The notes below the pieces were generated by a model, which worked only from the letters and a program-made list of their open reading frames with translations, did no database searches and was not told the DNA's origin. A DNA stretch of 64,000 bases from Rhynochetos jubatus (taxonomy: Eukaryota; Chordata; Aves; Eurypygiformes; Rhynochetidae). Each line of letters starts with the position of its first letter. Positions within the stretch are counted from its first letter, which is position 1. The translations under genes and the position numbers were made by a program. The DNA lies in contig CM050656.1 in the NCBI GenBank assembly GCA_027574665.1, positions 15,141,501 through 15,205,500 of the forward strand, in the 5' to 3' direction. Positions 48,995 to 62,235 of the stretch are shown here, in pieces.

Positions 48995-50089
48995 AGTATG
49001 GATGGAAGAAATCAGTTAATACAGGTATTGTGATGGTAAGAGGTCAGGTGGAAGAGAGGGTTTATTATCAATTCCTTGGAAGGTCACATGGAGTGTGTGT
49101 TAGGCATCAGAGAATCCATAAAGAGAAGAGATTTAGAGATGTCTAGACCTGGGAGATGCTTCAATCAGGATTCGTGTTGTTTTGGACATCCCAATCAATT
49201 AATCTGCGGGAATGCAGGCTGCCCTATCTACTCGTCCCAGAGCATCACTTTCTTCAGTGGATGTGCGCATTCTGTGAGGGTCTTCAGTCCCTGAAGGGTG
49301 AAATTACGGTGGAGGAGAAGTTGAAAACAGTAGGAGCTTGGAAAGCTGAGTGCTAGTCAAGATTGGGGCTAGAAGGCCACAACCAAATCTAAAAAGATGC
49401 TTAAAAGAAAATGAATGCCTCAGGCCAAAACTGAAATCTTGAAGAATTTTTTTGGCGCTTCAAGGCATGGGATTCAGATGCTTTCTTTAAAAACAAAAAA
49501 AAATCTGAAGGAGAAGTGCAAACATATGCATGGGAAACTCGGTGTCCAGGGGTCCTGTCTTTTTTAGCCTGTGTATTGCATGCACAAACACAAATGTTCC
49601 AATTTTACACTCTAACAGAATACGAGTCCACTACTTTTTTATCTTCAGGCAAACATTTTGGCTTCTCTGCTTCATCAACAGACATGGTATTGTTAGCTAT
49701 CATATGGTTAATCATTGTCCTAATATTTAAAATTTACATCATTTAAGTATCTAATAACAAATATAACCGTTAAATGCAGTGAGCTGACCTCTGGAGAGTC
49801 TACATGTTAATAGTGATTGTACCATTAATCAAAGATTTTTTCAGAGCCAATGTCTCTGTCCTTAGGACAAATGTCTGTATTTGACAAAGTTCATTTTTGG
49901 TTTAATTTCCAGCTATGCACTAGAGTTTGAATCCCTGATCCTGATTCTGCCAAGTACTGAGCTCGCCATGTGAAGTTCTGCTGCTGTTGTCATCGGTGAG
50001 AGTCGAGGGCGCTCAGCACCTGGCAGGAACTAGCACTTTGATGGCAAGCAGGGATATTGCAAATCAGGATTAAAGTGCACTTGCTGACA

Positions 50090-50280
50090 GAGCTGTTTGA
50101 AGAATCTTTCAGAGCACCTGCCCATGCTGTGGCTGATTCTAGATTTTGCTGTCATCCCCTCAACCTCATTAGCACCAAATTCATTCTCAAAATTAAATAA
50201 ATAAGAGACTGTGACAGCACTATTTATTTCCTGCAGCATAAGATATTCCCAAGTAATAAAATATAACATCTTACTGTTCC
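50090..50280. promoter_or_regulatory. Candidate conserved non-coding element
   Basis: Non-repetitive sequence with 'gagactgtgacagcactatt', 'tatttcctgcagcataagat' and 'ccaagtaataaaatataaca'. The minus-strand open frame that crosses it may simply reflect constrained sequence. The candidate is based on texture. Confidence 0.18.
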
Positions 50281-50670
50281 TTCTCCCCCAGGACAACTTG
50301 AGGAACATAGTTGTTCTCCACATCTTGCCCCAAAACAAAAAAGAGAAAGGGTAAAACATTAAAAATGTCTGAAAAACTAATGGTTTGAGGGTTTTGCTTG
50401 TTGTGCTGGTTCCAGGCAGGGTTGGTTTTTTTTGTTGTTTTAGTTTTTTGTTTTCCCTCTCCATTTGGATTTGACTTGCTGTTTTGGAACCTGGCTGTGT
50501 CAGTCCACAAGTGGTGAGATTCTGTATCACATGTTCTGGTTTTCTCTTGGTTTAATTACTTATTAGCAGTAGTTTTGTTAGTATCAGTCTAGGTTTCATT
50601 TATATAAATAAATAGCTCAATTTATATGAGCTTCTCTTATTTTTGTTTCCTTCAACACTTCCTCACTGGC

Positions 50671-50691
50671 GGGGGGGGGGGGGGGAGGGGG
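50671..50691 (+). repeat. G15AG5 tract, G-quadruplex-prone
   Basis: Fifteen G, one A, five G, then 'tggtggtgtggagtgg'. It is the only long G run in an AT-rich window. Runs like this can fold as G-quadruplexes on the plus strand, and they are also difficult to sequence, so the exact length may be unreliable. Confidence 0.85.
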
Positions 50692-52149
50692 TGGTGGTGT
50701 GGAGTGGTAAGGTGACTGGTGGTAGTTGATTGCCAGATAAGGCTAAATCACAACACTTGTTCTGAGAGTTTTTTGTTTTCACTGTATTTTGGTGGTGACC
50801 ATTATCATATTAAATTAAAAGGGGCAAGAGAACAATACATTGTATACTTGGAATTGCTCCCTACCCTCTGGACTGATCTCTGAATAAAAAATTGTTTCTT
50901 TGAACTGATTGCTGAATTCAAATTTCTAGAAGCAAAGAACATTGATGAGGTAATTGGTTTTCTACAAAAACTTTCAAGGTTGAGAAGTCTTGCCATAATA
51001 AATGAAACTGTTTGAACAGAAAAGGGAAGAAAAGAAACATGAAACCTGACAACACAGAAACAAAGCAGTACTTTGGTATGTTTTAGTGTTTATCATTGAC
51101 CTTTAGCAAGAATATAGGTTACTTTCAAAATTAACTTCAATGTTCACTAAAGCTCTTCCACCTTAGCAAGAACTGCACCCTCTTCACACTAATACATCAC
51201 ACAGGCACTTTCCATAAAATTCTCCCAGCTGAGACTCCTACCACCAAATCAAAATATTTGGTGAATTCATAACTGATACACTGCTGTTATCTGAACATCT
51301 TCCATGTAATTTTGATACTGTAACAATGAGGATCAGGATAAACTAGATAAGTCACGGAGGGGTGCATGAAGAAAACTCCAAACTTAATTAAATTCAAGTT
51401 TCTTACATAAATGAAGTGCCTTAATTTACAGATTTTTTTTTTCATAACACCTATAAAGCTAGCTATATGTAGAAAGAGATCATTGTTTGTTTCATGTCAT
51501 TTGTGAAGTTGCTGGTGCATGTGTATCCACTAACTGACTCGACAGCTTCTACAACATCACTGGATAACTGCTAGAGTCAATTTAAATCAAATCACATGCA
51601 TAAATCTAATTATCTTCTATTGTTTATGGAAGTGAGCCCTGAGGGATTTAACAGACAGGCAAGCAAAGTGTGAAAAAAAGCTTTGAAGTGGGTGGTTCTG
51701 TTCCACTGCCCCTCAGCTTTCAGGTGTTCAAAACTACAGGAAATTAAAGGAAAAAAAAAAAAAAAGAAATCACTGAATCTCACACAGTAAATTATTACGT
51801 CAGGCTTCTGTTTGGTCCTTTTTATTTACTTTGTTCTACAATGCCACTCAGACTAAAAATTAATCAGTATTCACTGGAATAATATTAATCAGAATAATGT
51901 TATTTATTATAGCATGTGAATCAGAAAAATAACATAGTTTTAGTCTTCCCCTTCCCCTCTCCTCCACCAAAAATACTAGGAAATAAAAATGAAATTTTAC
52001 TTCATTAGTTACTATTTTAAAGACGGTTTTGTCATGATTTTGTCTGAGCCTTTCAGAATCTTATTATTTTTCTCATTCTGTGTTTTCCACTGATGTATAT
52101 GATTTCAAATTCTTCAATAATTTAAGAACATCTTGGGGATTGTCTTCTA

Positions 52150-52215
52150 ATAGTGTAAATCAGGAGTAATTCAACTGAAGTTAATTTAAAACAGATGCAA
52201 TGGGCTTGAAAATCA
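52150..52215. repeat. Degraded ancient amniote repeat
   Basis: 'agtgtaaatcaggagtaatt' and 'caactgaagttaattt' match the old repeat phrase 'gtgtaaatcaggagtaactc' followed by 'cactgaagtcaatgg'. This is one of the clearer fragments in the right-hand part of the window. Confidence 0.45.
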
Positions 52216-55200
52216 AATCTTTTTCTCTACTGTATTATCTTTTAAACAAAGTAGTTGTTCTTGGTTTAACTACATATGTTTATTTCATGTTTGCTCTGTG
52301 TTGATTAGATCTCTCTGGATGGCTAAGACAAGCCTAGCCAAGTTATAACAGGAGCAGTGCCTGTGAGCTCAACGGATAGGAAATGCTTTCCAGTCTTGCT
52401 GATGACAAGTCTTTTACCAACGCCTCGTTGTTTGCTATAAAACACAACAGTTTTCCACAGAATATGTTTTTAATTGATAATATCTAATTAATAAATTCAA
52501 ACCTTAGACTAATAAAAACTCAGGCGGTTCATATGCTATTCTTGTGTTTTCTCTGAAGTTGGTTTTGTTTGGGGTTTTTTTTTGTCCTGGAACACCTTAC
52601 CATTACTGTTTTCATGAACTTTCCTGTAAATTACACTGCTTGCTGTTTGAAGATCGCTTTGTTCCTTAACAACCTTTGAACTTTTTTCTTTCTCAGCAGA
52701 CTGGTGTGTAGTGCTATAAGTAACAGTTCTCATAAGATGTGCTGTTCTTTTTTTTTTTTTTTTTAGAGAAGAATGCTTGACATGGAACACTAACATATGA
52801 ATCTTAAAGGGAGTATAGTATTTGCATTATTTTCTCTCTTGCTGGTTAGTGGAATAGGTGTGAAACCAGTACAGGGAAGACAAGAAAGACATGGTCAGTT
52901 TCTCTGGGTATGATTTCTGATTGTGAGAGTTCTCTGAACTTTGCCATTCATTCTTCCATGCTATAAACAAACTTTCGTTGTTCTTAAATAGTTAGGTAGC
53001 TGTTAACAAAAATGAAATAAGTCAATGCTCAAAAAATGTCTGTAATGCTTCTAGCAAGGCTTTATCTTTATGACACTAACGATAATCCCTTGTGTAATTA
53101 ACTGTAGAGTGGTTATGCATGCAGTATGCAGTCCATGACAAGCCTCATAGAAAATACATCAGTATTAGCCACAGGTGAATTCATTTAGAAAGATTAATGA
53201 CTGCACCTGAATTTTAATGTCTGAAAAGGGATGGAACATTGAATCCTTAATTAAAAAGTTGAATGACTGGTATGGTTTGTTTAACATCGCAAATTTCAAC
53301 GGGAGATTTTTATATTCAAATGAAGTCTGCAAAGAAAAACTTTCGTTAGAAGGTGGTGAAGTAAGGGTGAAAAGCAAAAATGTTTTATGTGCTTTACTTT
53401 ATGTAAATCGATACATGGATCAGTAGCTTTGATATGGATCAAATGAAGTATAATTATGGTTCCTCTCTGTTTACAGTGAATATGGGGCAAAGAATTCTTA
53501 AGAAATGCAAGGCATTGCTATGCTTCTACCGATATAAAGTTAGATGAGAAGAGCAGTAAAATTGACGAGTGATCTTATTCTTTCCTTAATGAGATGGTTT
53601 CCTCTTCATTATTATTTTACAAAGTTTTTAATGAAGAGAAAGTAACCTTGAAAAACAGTTACAATCCCATTCCCAGAAGATGCTTAACTCACTTTTTTCA
53701 AACTCAGCTTTCAATTAGTAAGTTAGTTAAAAGTAATTCAGAGAACCACCATTATCAATGCAAACAGTGTCTTTCAAAAATTTCTTATGTTTTAATATTT
53801 AATAAAAAGAGAGGCTAGATTTTGAGAGGAATAAATAATTGAAGTAGAACTCTCATACCTGTTCAGAAATGCTAACATGAGGGACATCTGAATGTACTGT
53901 TGCTACACTGCCTAAAATACATCTTTAAAACCCCTCTTCTGACTGCTTCCAGTTAGTCTTAATCATGGGAAATGTATTCTAAAATCTCAAGCCCTGGTGA
54001 AGCTTATTTGAACAGCAAAATGGATCAGGGTTTTCAAAAGCAAGACTGTGACGTTTATCTACTGACCTGAACAGATACTGAAGGTCAGTTGTTTTGCTGC
54101 CTTATTCCTAACAAATGAGTGTCAACCAAACTTTATTTTTAATGAGATCTCCTTCTCTTTAACTGCAGTACTAGACTCTAGGAAAACAAGTTTCCAAGCA
54201 AAAACAAGAAAAATTGTTCAATGGAAGATTGTCTTCCTAATAACCTAATTATATTTCCCATTGCTCCACTTTTATCCACCTGGAAAAGGAATATAGACGG
54301 AAAACTTCGAGACGAGAGAGAAGAAAGAAATGGGAAATCAAAAGTCAAGGAAGGAGTGCTAGTGATTTATCCTGGGAAGTGCCTGTGACTACTACTTGCA
54401 GCTGTAGTAAAGCAGATTGCGATGCTCTTTAGCTGCAACACGGTGCCTGCTGTAGTGCTTTTATTGCCAAGCAGAAGCATGGCTTTATTCTTGACCACTT
54501 TCCAAGGAAGCATATTTTTAATGAAAAGTCATTAAAAAAATATGTACCTTCTTGTAAATCTTCAAGGAAGGGAGGAAGCATTTGGAAAGCTGAGGAGGGG
54601 TTGGTGTTTGTGTATACATGTGTGTGTCTATGTGCATGTATAAACACTCAGTTACTCATGTAAACTACGTGCAACATTTACCAAGACACAGAAAACTAGA
54701 AAATTACACATATATGTAGATATATCTATAAAAAAATGTTTTAGTTTTCAAGTATATGAGCTGTTTGCATGCTCAGTTGAAGAGGAATATATATAGTCAA
54801 CTGCTAGCATCTCCAGTTTAGTGTTCAGCTTGTTTATTGCTCCATATTTTCATTGTCTCTGCTACAAAGCATTCACTGGCATATGAACTGTAAATATTTT
54901 TGATACTCTAAATTTCCTGGAATTAAACACTGACATCAGAGGATAAAAATAAAACTGGAAAGACATGCTGAAACTTCAGGATTCTTGTCTTGATGAATTT
55001 GGGTAATCCACTCAGCAAAAGTCAATCACAGGATACAACTTTGAGTGAGTTAAAGCAATGAGTTTGTTAATACCACCTAAAAGCAGTTGCAAAAGGTGTT
55101 ACTAAACTTGTGACAAGGAAATGCTGACTGACAGAAGCAGATTAAGTCTTTGGCTACCCAAAATATTTTGCATAAAATGTCAGCTGATTTGGACAAGCCT

Positions 55201-55260
55201 AAAAAAGCACAGCAGTTGTGTTGAGCTCAGACACTTACCTAAGTATCACAACTGAATGTG

Positions 55261-55330
55261 TTTGGGCCTTGACCCAAAATCAATAGAATTCCTTCTATTG
55301 AATTCAGTGAAATTTGGATCGTTACAGTCT
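55261..55330. repeat. Degraded ancient amniote repeat with palindrome
   Basis: 'gggccttgacccaaaatcaa' and 'ttctattgaattcagtgaaa' followed by 'tttggatc' follow the old repeat order 'ggcccaaatccaa', 'attgacttcagtg', 'ttggatcagg'. Inside lies an inverted repeat, CAATAGAA-TTCC-TTCTATTG, at 55281-55300. Confidence 0.45.
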
Positions 55331-55879
55331 AGGTAAACAAGGTTAATAACATCTTCTGAATCACATAACTTTAAGTTCTGTATTTTTACTTTTTCAGTTG
55401 TAAGGAGGCTGGTCATTATTAAAGATGGGACAAGAATGAGAGCTTGTCGCTTGGTCTGAATTGTAGACCATGTCTTTTCCTGTTATTCTCTGGGTAGTAA
55501 ATGTCTCTGAAAGTCAAAATTTAGGCTGGACAAGAAAGTAAACCAGATGAAAATTGATATGATACTAAAAGATTGGAATGTGAAAAGTAAATATAACAAA
55601 GTTATTCAATTTTACCTTAAATAAGCATTTTCGAATTTCTTATTTTATTCAGACAATTTTTTCCATTACTATTCTGGGAATTCCATATGCTCAGGAGAAA
55701 CAAGCTCTTGGAAAACATTTACTATACACACTACATCAAAGGTCCCATATGCTTGTTAAGAATTCCATGTGCAGACACACTCTTAAGGATACAGGGACAC
55801 ACATTCACACACATCCCACCTTTGCAAAACCAAACATCTCTGCATCCAGAAACCATGGGGGAAAGCACCCTAGTTTTTA

Positions 55880-55935
55880 CAACAGGCTTTCCATTGACTA
55901 TAATAATGTTCTGGGTCTGTCTCAAAACCCTGATT
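55880..55935. repeat. Degraded ancient amniote repeat (short)
   Basis: 'ctttccattgactataataa' followed by 'tgttctgggtc' resembles 'cattgacttcaatgg' followed by a 'gttctgggtc' phrase of the same class of old repeats. The fragment is weak and short. Confidence 0.25.
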
Positions 55936-56167
55936 CTTCTGTGAAGGTTCCCTTTTATGGGAATGATCTTTCCTAGCACCACCCTTTTAACTCAGTACAC
56001 TGTATTTTTAAACCAGAAATTCTTTTAAGTCATTATTCAGTTTAATAGCTGGAAAATTTCAGATTGCCTTGTATCACCTTGTCCAGTAAAATATATTTAA
56101 TATGTGGTGTTGCATAAATATAACTGAAGTGATACTTTGAGAGAGAAAGATAAACTATTTTATACAG

Positions 56168-56195
56168 CTAGAAATCTCAAGTCTAGAAATCTCAA
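56168..56195 (+). repeat. 13-bp direct repeat
   Basis: CTAGAAATCTCAA occurs twice, separated by GT (56168-56180 and 56183-56195). It looks like a small local duplication. Confidence 0.8.
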
Positions 56196-58588
56196 AAGTC
56201 TTGCAGAGTTGATGTCCTTAAAGGAAGACTGCATAACCTCTTCAGGGTGGACTGCAAGTCCCGAGGTACACTGTAAATGTCGACATCTCCTGTAGTCTGA
56301 GCCTGTTTTTCTGGAAGCCTTACACATGCAAAGCATTAGTGGATGAGATCTGAACCACTTTCTTAGCTGAAAGAAGGAACACACCGCTTTTTGCCATAAA
56401 CTGAGCTCAGTAGCCTTTTTTGGCTCTATGGGTACAATGCAAACTGTTATTAACACAATTTAGAGTTGTGGCTACAGTTGTAGTATCTAAGGGGTGTATC
56501 TGAAACAATGATGTTTCTTGAGGTAATCACGTGAACAATATATAACCTTAGGAAGAGAAATCCCAGCAAAAAGCTATTTGAAAACATTGTAGCCCACAGG
56601 GTACTCTGAGATAAGCTGATTCTCCTTTCATTACTTCTTAACCATCCATTAAAAGCTAAGCGCTCCATTCTGCCCCTGCTTGCACCCTGCGGATCCTGGG
56701 GGTTTGCGGCAAGTGAATGAAAGGCACTCCCCCAATCTGTCATTCAAACTACAATTAGACATCCATCTTCAAGAACCCAGAGCATAAAGAAAACATAAAA
56801 TAGAGGGAAACAAGGGCTTATTTAGGAAACAAAGAACACATGGCCCAAATAGGCATGTTACGTGTGTTTTCATTTCTGAAATGTTTTGTAGGCTTGGAGA
56901 AAAATTGGGTGCATAGGTTAAAGCAGTCCCTAGGCAACTTTAACTTGCACAACCAGCATTTACTGAGCTGATCACCATCCGTTATCACTGACCTTGGCAA
57001 TACTACAAGAATCCTATATTCACACGGATAAACTCTTCTCTGCAACTTCACCAACTTATTAGGGATAAACAGGCTTTACTTCAGTATCTGGCATGTGTGA
57101 TTCATATCTATCTATTTTTCATTCAGCCTCCTCTTTCCACCTCTCTTTGGACAGTGATTGCTTCTCCTCAATTTCTCCTGCTGTGTGCAATGTAAGTAAG
57201 TTTTCAAGAGATCAGTTTATTCAGGACAGAAAGCTGACAGTGAATAATATCCAAGAGAGAGCAAGCTTATATTACCCCAATTAGACATGAAGAAGTATGT
57301 AGAAAAATATGAAATTCAAGAGACCTAACTAAGGCCGGAAAAAAAATCCTTTAGGTTGGGCTAAACTGTACAGAAGATACTGTTATCCATTATATATTCT
57401 TCTCTACTTGATAATTATTAATGAAAAAACCTGTGTGACTGACACAAAACTGTTTTTTTAGCATCACTCATTACATTTGTATTTTAATTCAGAACCTAAA
57501 CTTAAAGTCAAATATGGATTTCGTTTTTATTGTGAAAAAGTGTGAAAAATATCTTTGTGTATGTATAAAAATAATATAAGCTGATTAATATTAAGGATAA
57601 ATAGCTGTGACTAGCACACTGACATTATATTAAAGACCATCTCAGTATCATTCTTGTGCCAGACTGTTTGTACACTCGGTATCAGAGAAGCACATGTGGC
57701 TAGGTATTACTGAAAAATAAATTATTCTTATAAATGGTGAGATTGAAGTAAGCAGTGCCAGAATGAAAATGAAATTCTTCAAAGATAAGTTACTCTTTAA
57801 GATCATATACTTTAAGAAGTGTTTAGGTTTTTCTTTTTTAAGAGCTGTTACAGATTTAATATTTCTTCTATAATAGAATGTCTGTGGGAAAACCAAGCAG
57901 AGCACTTACTGCTAAGCCATTTCTCATATAGTTTCAATGTCTATTTTGTACCATTTGTGTACCACTGAAATTCATTGCCATTTGAGTAGAAATTGAGTGT
58001 TATAGAAAAGAGCAACAAAAATGTAAAGCATTGTGTAAGTATTTATTCTATATGTTTATGTCCTGATTTCAAATACTGAAATAATTTCTTGACCAAAACA
58101 GACTGCTGCACAGTCATATGTTTTATGCACCCAGCAAAGCTGGAGGTTTACAGTTTTCACATTTAGCATTAATACTCTGGGATTTTGCAGCTGAGGAGTT
58201 GGACTGATTATCAACAGTGCTTTTGTCTATGTGGTGTTAAGGTGAAACAGTCCAGTGACAACTGTATTATTTCTTGCCTTTTCAGCTGTCCACACTTGTG
58301 TAACAAGCTCAATGTCCTGTCAGGTTTCATCATGTATCCTCTTTATTACCATATTGTGTGAATCTGTATAGCTGTAAATTAGAATGACTTTTTTTTTTTT
58401 AAAGTTGAATTCCTCATCACAGCAAAGATGCCATAGTTACCATGTCAATCAGGCATGGATAATCAAGTCCATAATAAGGGATCTCAGGTATGCCTGGTAT
58501 CTGGCTGGAAAATTGAAGTTTTAGATGTTAGTGCCTCCAGGACCATTGAGGAAAACAGCTGCAATGTAGGACCTGGTAATTTTTTAAA

Positions 58589-58610
58589 TTTTTTTTTTTT
58601 TTTTTTTTTT
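58589..58610 (+). repeat. T22 homopolymer
   Basis: Uninterrupted run of 22 T after 'tttttaaa'. Simple repeat. Confidence 0.85.
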
Positions 58611-59949
58611 AAGGCTCTAGGGGAACATGGAATGCAATGTCTGTTACTTTAAAAATGTTGGTATATTTGATAGTGTCTCATGTATACACATTTCTATTAT
58701 CCTTCAGAAAATTCCCTTTGAAAACATGATAGCATGTGGTTGATCAGGGCTATCTAAACACACCACCAGGTTTAGTGTTTGTATACTGTGTTTGTCACTG
58801 CAATGTGGGACCTGATATATTTGCAATCTTCATAGTCTAAATTTTCTTTGAAAAGTGGTTAGCAGCCTGACGCAATCCCAGAGCTTGGCTCGTGTTTGTT
58901 TTCATCAGTATGCAATAATCCTTTCTCATAGGATAGCTGTGTGTGCTGCAAAAGTGTAAATGCTATTTTTGCCTATGATCTCATTCCAGGTGCTGAACCA
59001 GCTATTTCTCCTTTGAAAGAGCAATGAATCTGATAGTTGTCAGCAATCTGAGATTTAGATGCTAACTTTTCCCCTTGTGTTGCTGTATATTGATCTCCTT
59101 TATCCTAATTTCTGTTTGTTTGTTGTTTGGTTCACTGTTTCTGAGTAAGCTAATCTGTTTAGACTTCTATGTATACACACTGCTCTGCTTTAGCCTTGTG
59201 TTTGCTTTAGGCTGGTCGAAGTTCAAGAGTCACTGAGGTGTCTGTTACATAAGGCAGACTCCCTGTTATAGAAAGACCTCTGGGAATACTGGAAACCTTT
59301 GATAACTGGAGATTCACCATTTGGTTTTTTTCCCTTGGTATCTGGATTTGGTAAAGTGCAATTATTTAAAAAAAGACAAAAAATTAGTAACTTGGGCTTT
59401 GTAGTCAATTGGATTTCTCATTGTGGGATATCAAAAGACCCCCAAATCATCCAACTCTGCCTGACTCCCACTTGATGGGTCAATACATGATTCCTAACTG
59501 CTCCAGACCTTCCCTGGGGCTGATGTGACACTCCTCGCTGCTGCTTCTAAGAGCTGTTAAGGTCAACAGGTGTTTTCGCTTAATGCCATCTATGTCTTTA
59601 CTAATTATCCCAGAGGTATAAAATAAAAACAGAAACCTGTGAACAAGTAAATAAATACAATAGATTGATTCCCTCAATCCAATACAGGAAAAAAATGCTA
59701 ATAATTGCTAGTAAATTGATGGTAATTGCTGAAACTTACAGCAATTTGTTTGCTTTCATATAAACAAATTACTAAAATATGTTGCTGTGACTTACATGTC
59801 CCCATTTCATCTCACTCACTAAATGGTTATTGCTCCACACTTTAAAACACTGTTTATATTCAATTCTGTAACAACCTCGCTGTATGACAAACTCACATTC
59901 ACATCTCTAACTTCGTGTTTGGAGCATTTGCACTCACAGAAGGTCTGTC

Positions 59950-60015
59950 TGGAAGGCCCCTAAGATCAATGAGAATTTTTCCATTGCTTTCAATATGCTC
60001 ACTGTGAATCCAAAG
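59950..60015. repeat. Degraded ancient amniote repeat (short)
   Basis: 'aagatcaatgagaatttttc' followed by 'cattgctttcaatatgctc' resembles 'tcaatgggagttttgccatt' followed by 'gacttcaatgg'. Low-identity fragment. Confidence 0.3.
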
Positions 60016-61944
60016 TGAAAAGTAGCTTGCAGGGAGCCTGGATATTGAGCAGGCTGGTATACACAAGGAGGAAGTGCCAGACTGTAAATTTCTGGGAAAT
60101 GTTTTTGCTTCCAAGCCAGACTGCTGGGTCGGTGTGAAGCTTCTGCCTGTGGTCTCTCATGCAGTTGGGACTACCAAGCATTTAGCAACAGTGACAACGA
60201 AGGCCTGACCTCCACTCTAGCGCTTTGGCTGCCACAATATCACTTCACCCCGTAAGAGTGAATTTTAAATTAAAAAACAACCCTTAATGGTTCTTCTATG
60301 CACTTCAGTGAGTAATTTTTCTTTTAAATGTGTAACATATGCTATGTCTATGCATTTTCTTCTCCTCCACTGCCCTCTCTCCCCTCTCCATTCTCTAAGA
60401 GAAGGAAAATTCATACCATTTTTCCTCTGCTGTGCATGGAAACACCATTTGGACTTCTGCTGCGTCAGTCAAAGCTCTTCACTCCACAGTCAGGCATATC
60501 AGCTTAATCCTACCATAAGGTTCTGACTTTCTCAAAATCTGAGAACAGAGTTTGTCAGCCAACAAATAGCATCAAATTCCTTGTTCCACATGTTGAATGA
60601 TGAAATGTGTATACTTTATCTCTTTTTCTGGCTTCTAAATTCTCAGCAGTTCATGTGTTTCTGTGATTGGAACTTCAAAAACTGCCGTTAGTAGTCCTGG
60701 TCAGAGAAATTTAGCTGGAATCATGTTCCTCTGGAATATTCAGCTCTGTCAACACAGTACAAGGTCAGTTCTAATTTTGTCAGATTTAGCTTTCAAAAAA
60801 AAAAAAACCAACCAACCAAAAAAACCCCACTGGAATACGGTTCTGACAATGTTACAGCACTCTAATTTTAACTGGTTTTATTTTAAAAAGTGCTGTTTAT
60901 AATAACTAATTAAAAAATCTAAATCTAAGTAGCTGGTTTTTGTAAGTGAATTTCCTAACACTCAGGTTTAATTAATTGTCACTTTCTAAATTGAAAATCT
61001 TTTTATAAGACAAAATGTCCACGTGTGATCCAGGACACCTCAATATAACACTAGGCAGAGTAGAGTCTAATATGTATCTCAATGAAATACCTTGCCATGC
61101 GGCCTGCAAGACATGTTAATCACATATCTAATCTTGCCTATGTGATTTAATAAAAAGGTAGAAATATTCTGGACATAACAAGCTTGCAGTTAATATTTTG
61201 TTTTACGTATGCTATACAGTATGTTCTGTATTGTAAAAGAGTGCAAATCAAATTAATTAGGTTAGTCTCAGTAAAGAACAAAGTCAAATGCCTATTGCTA
61301 CAAAACCCAGATATCCACCAAGGACATTTAATGATCCTAAAGCATCCCAAAGCTTTCGGCATTTTTCAACCTTACATATTTTGAAGTGTGAATCTTTAAA
61401 TAAAATATTTCAGTACAAAAAGGTAAATATAGACACAAGGACACATTCACACATTGCAAATACTAAATCTTACATCCAATGTAGGTTAAGTGGCATCTAG
61501 CTCTTAAAAAAACATTGTGAAAAAAGACTTCATATCCATCATTAAAAATGCATAAGAAAACAAAACATAGGAGAAATATAAAACTTGAATATAAGTAAGG
61601 AAATTTTAATAGATATCAGTTTCTTTCTTTTGAATTCACAGCTAACTCATGACTTTCTCAGCTTGCTTTATAGTATCCTGTGTGCTGCTCCAGCTAACTT
61701 GCTACAAATTGCTTTTAAACACTAGCTTCTAATAGTGACATGTTTTATCCCATCCCTCAACTGAAAAATCCGGCAACGGTTAACTACTAATCCAATAAGC
61801 ATGGGGCCTGCAAAACAGTGCAGTCCTTAACTCTGATTTCCTTCACATTGACCCTTCCCTCAGAACAAACTGCATTCAGTTAATCCCACTGCTCCAGATT
61901 AAAATTTTAAAATTAAAATCTTGAATGTTGCTGCCCTTTGAGCA

Positions 61945-62010
61945 ATATTAGTGGGGGTCCAATTCAAAGTGTAGGTTCTGTCTCACTGTTGACTTTATTG
62001 GCTTGAGTGA
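61945..62010. repeat. Degraded ancient amniote repeat
   Basis: 'gtccaattcaaagtgtaggt' and 'tcactgttgactttattggc' resemble the old repeat core 'attgacttcaatgggc' preceded by 'ccaattcaa'. It lies 140 bases before a clearer fragment and may belong to the same insertion. Confidence 0.35.
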
Positions 62011-62144
62011 GCCTCCTTGAAAAGCTTTGCATTGTCCTCTGCTAAGTGTCCTTTGGCACACAAATAGCAAACGGTGAGAAAGGAAGGTAAAATCTGTTTG
62101 CACTTTTTTTTTTTTTAATGGAGGTAATTATAGCTTTTTGTTAA

Positions 62145-62235
62145 TTCCACTGAGAGGATCAAATTCTGCTCTCTAAAGGCAGCATCCACTGAAGCCCTTT
62201 GAATTACTCTGAATTCAACACAGGTAAATGGCAAA
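62145..62235. repeat. Degraded ancient amniote repeat
   Basis: 'ggatcaaattctgctctc', 'actgaagccctttgaattac' and 'tctgaattcaacacaggtaa' follow the order of the repeat 'gatcagaattctgctctc', 'actgaagtcaatggaattac', 'tctgaattcacaccggtaa'. This is the clearest copy of the class in the window. Confidence 0.5.

Larger units (their letters stand above)
48995..52149. other. Gene-free DNA
   Basis: No gene is recognised. The longest non-repeat frame of the window (166 codons, minus strand, 50530 to 50030) has no recognisable domain and overlaps a second open frame on the same strand. Simple repeats include the G-tract at 50671 and A15 at 51751-51765. Confidence 0.55.
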
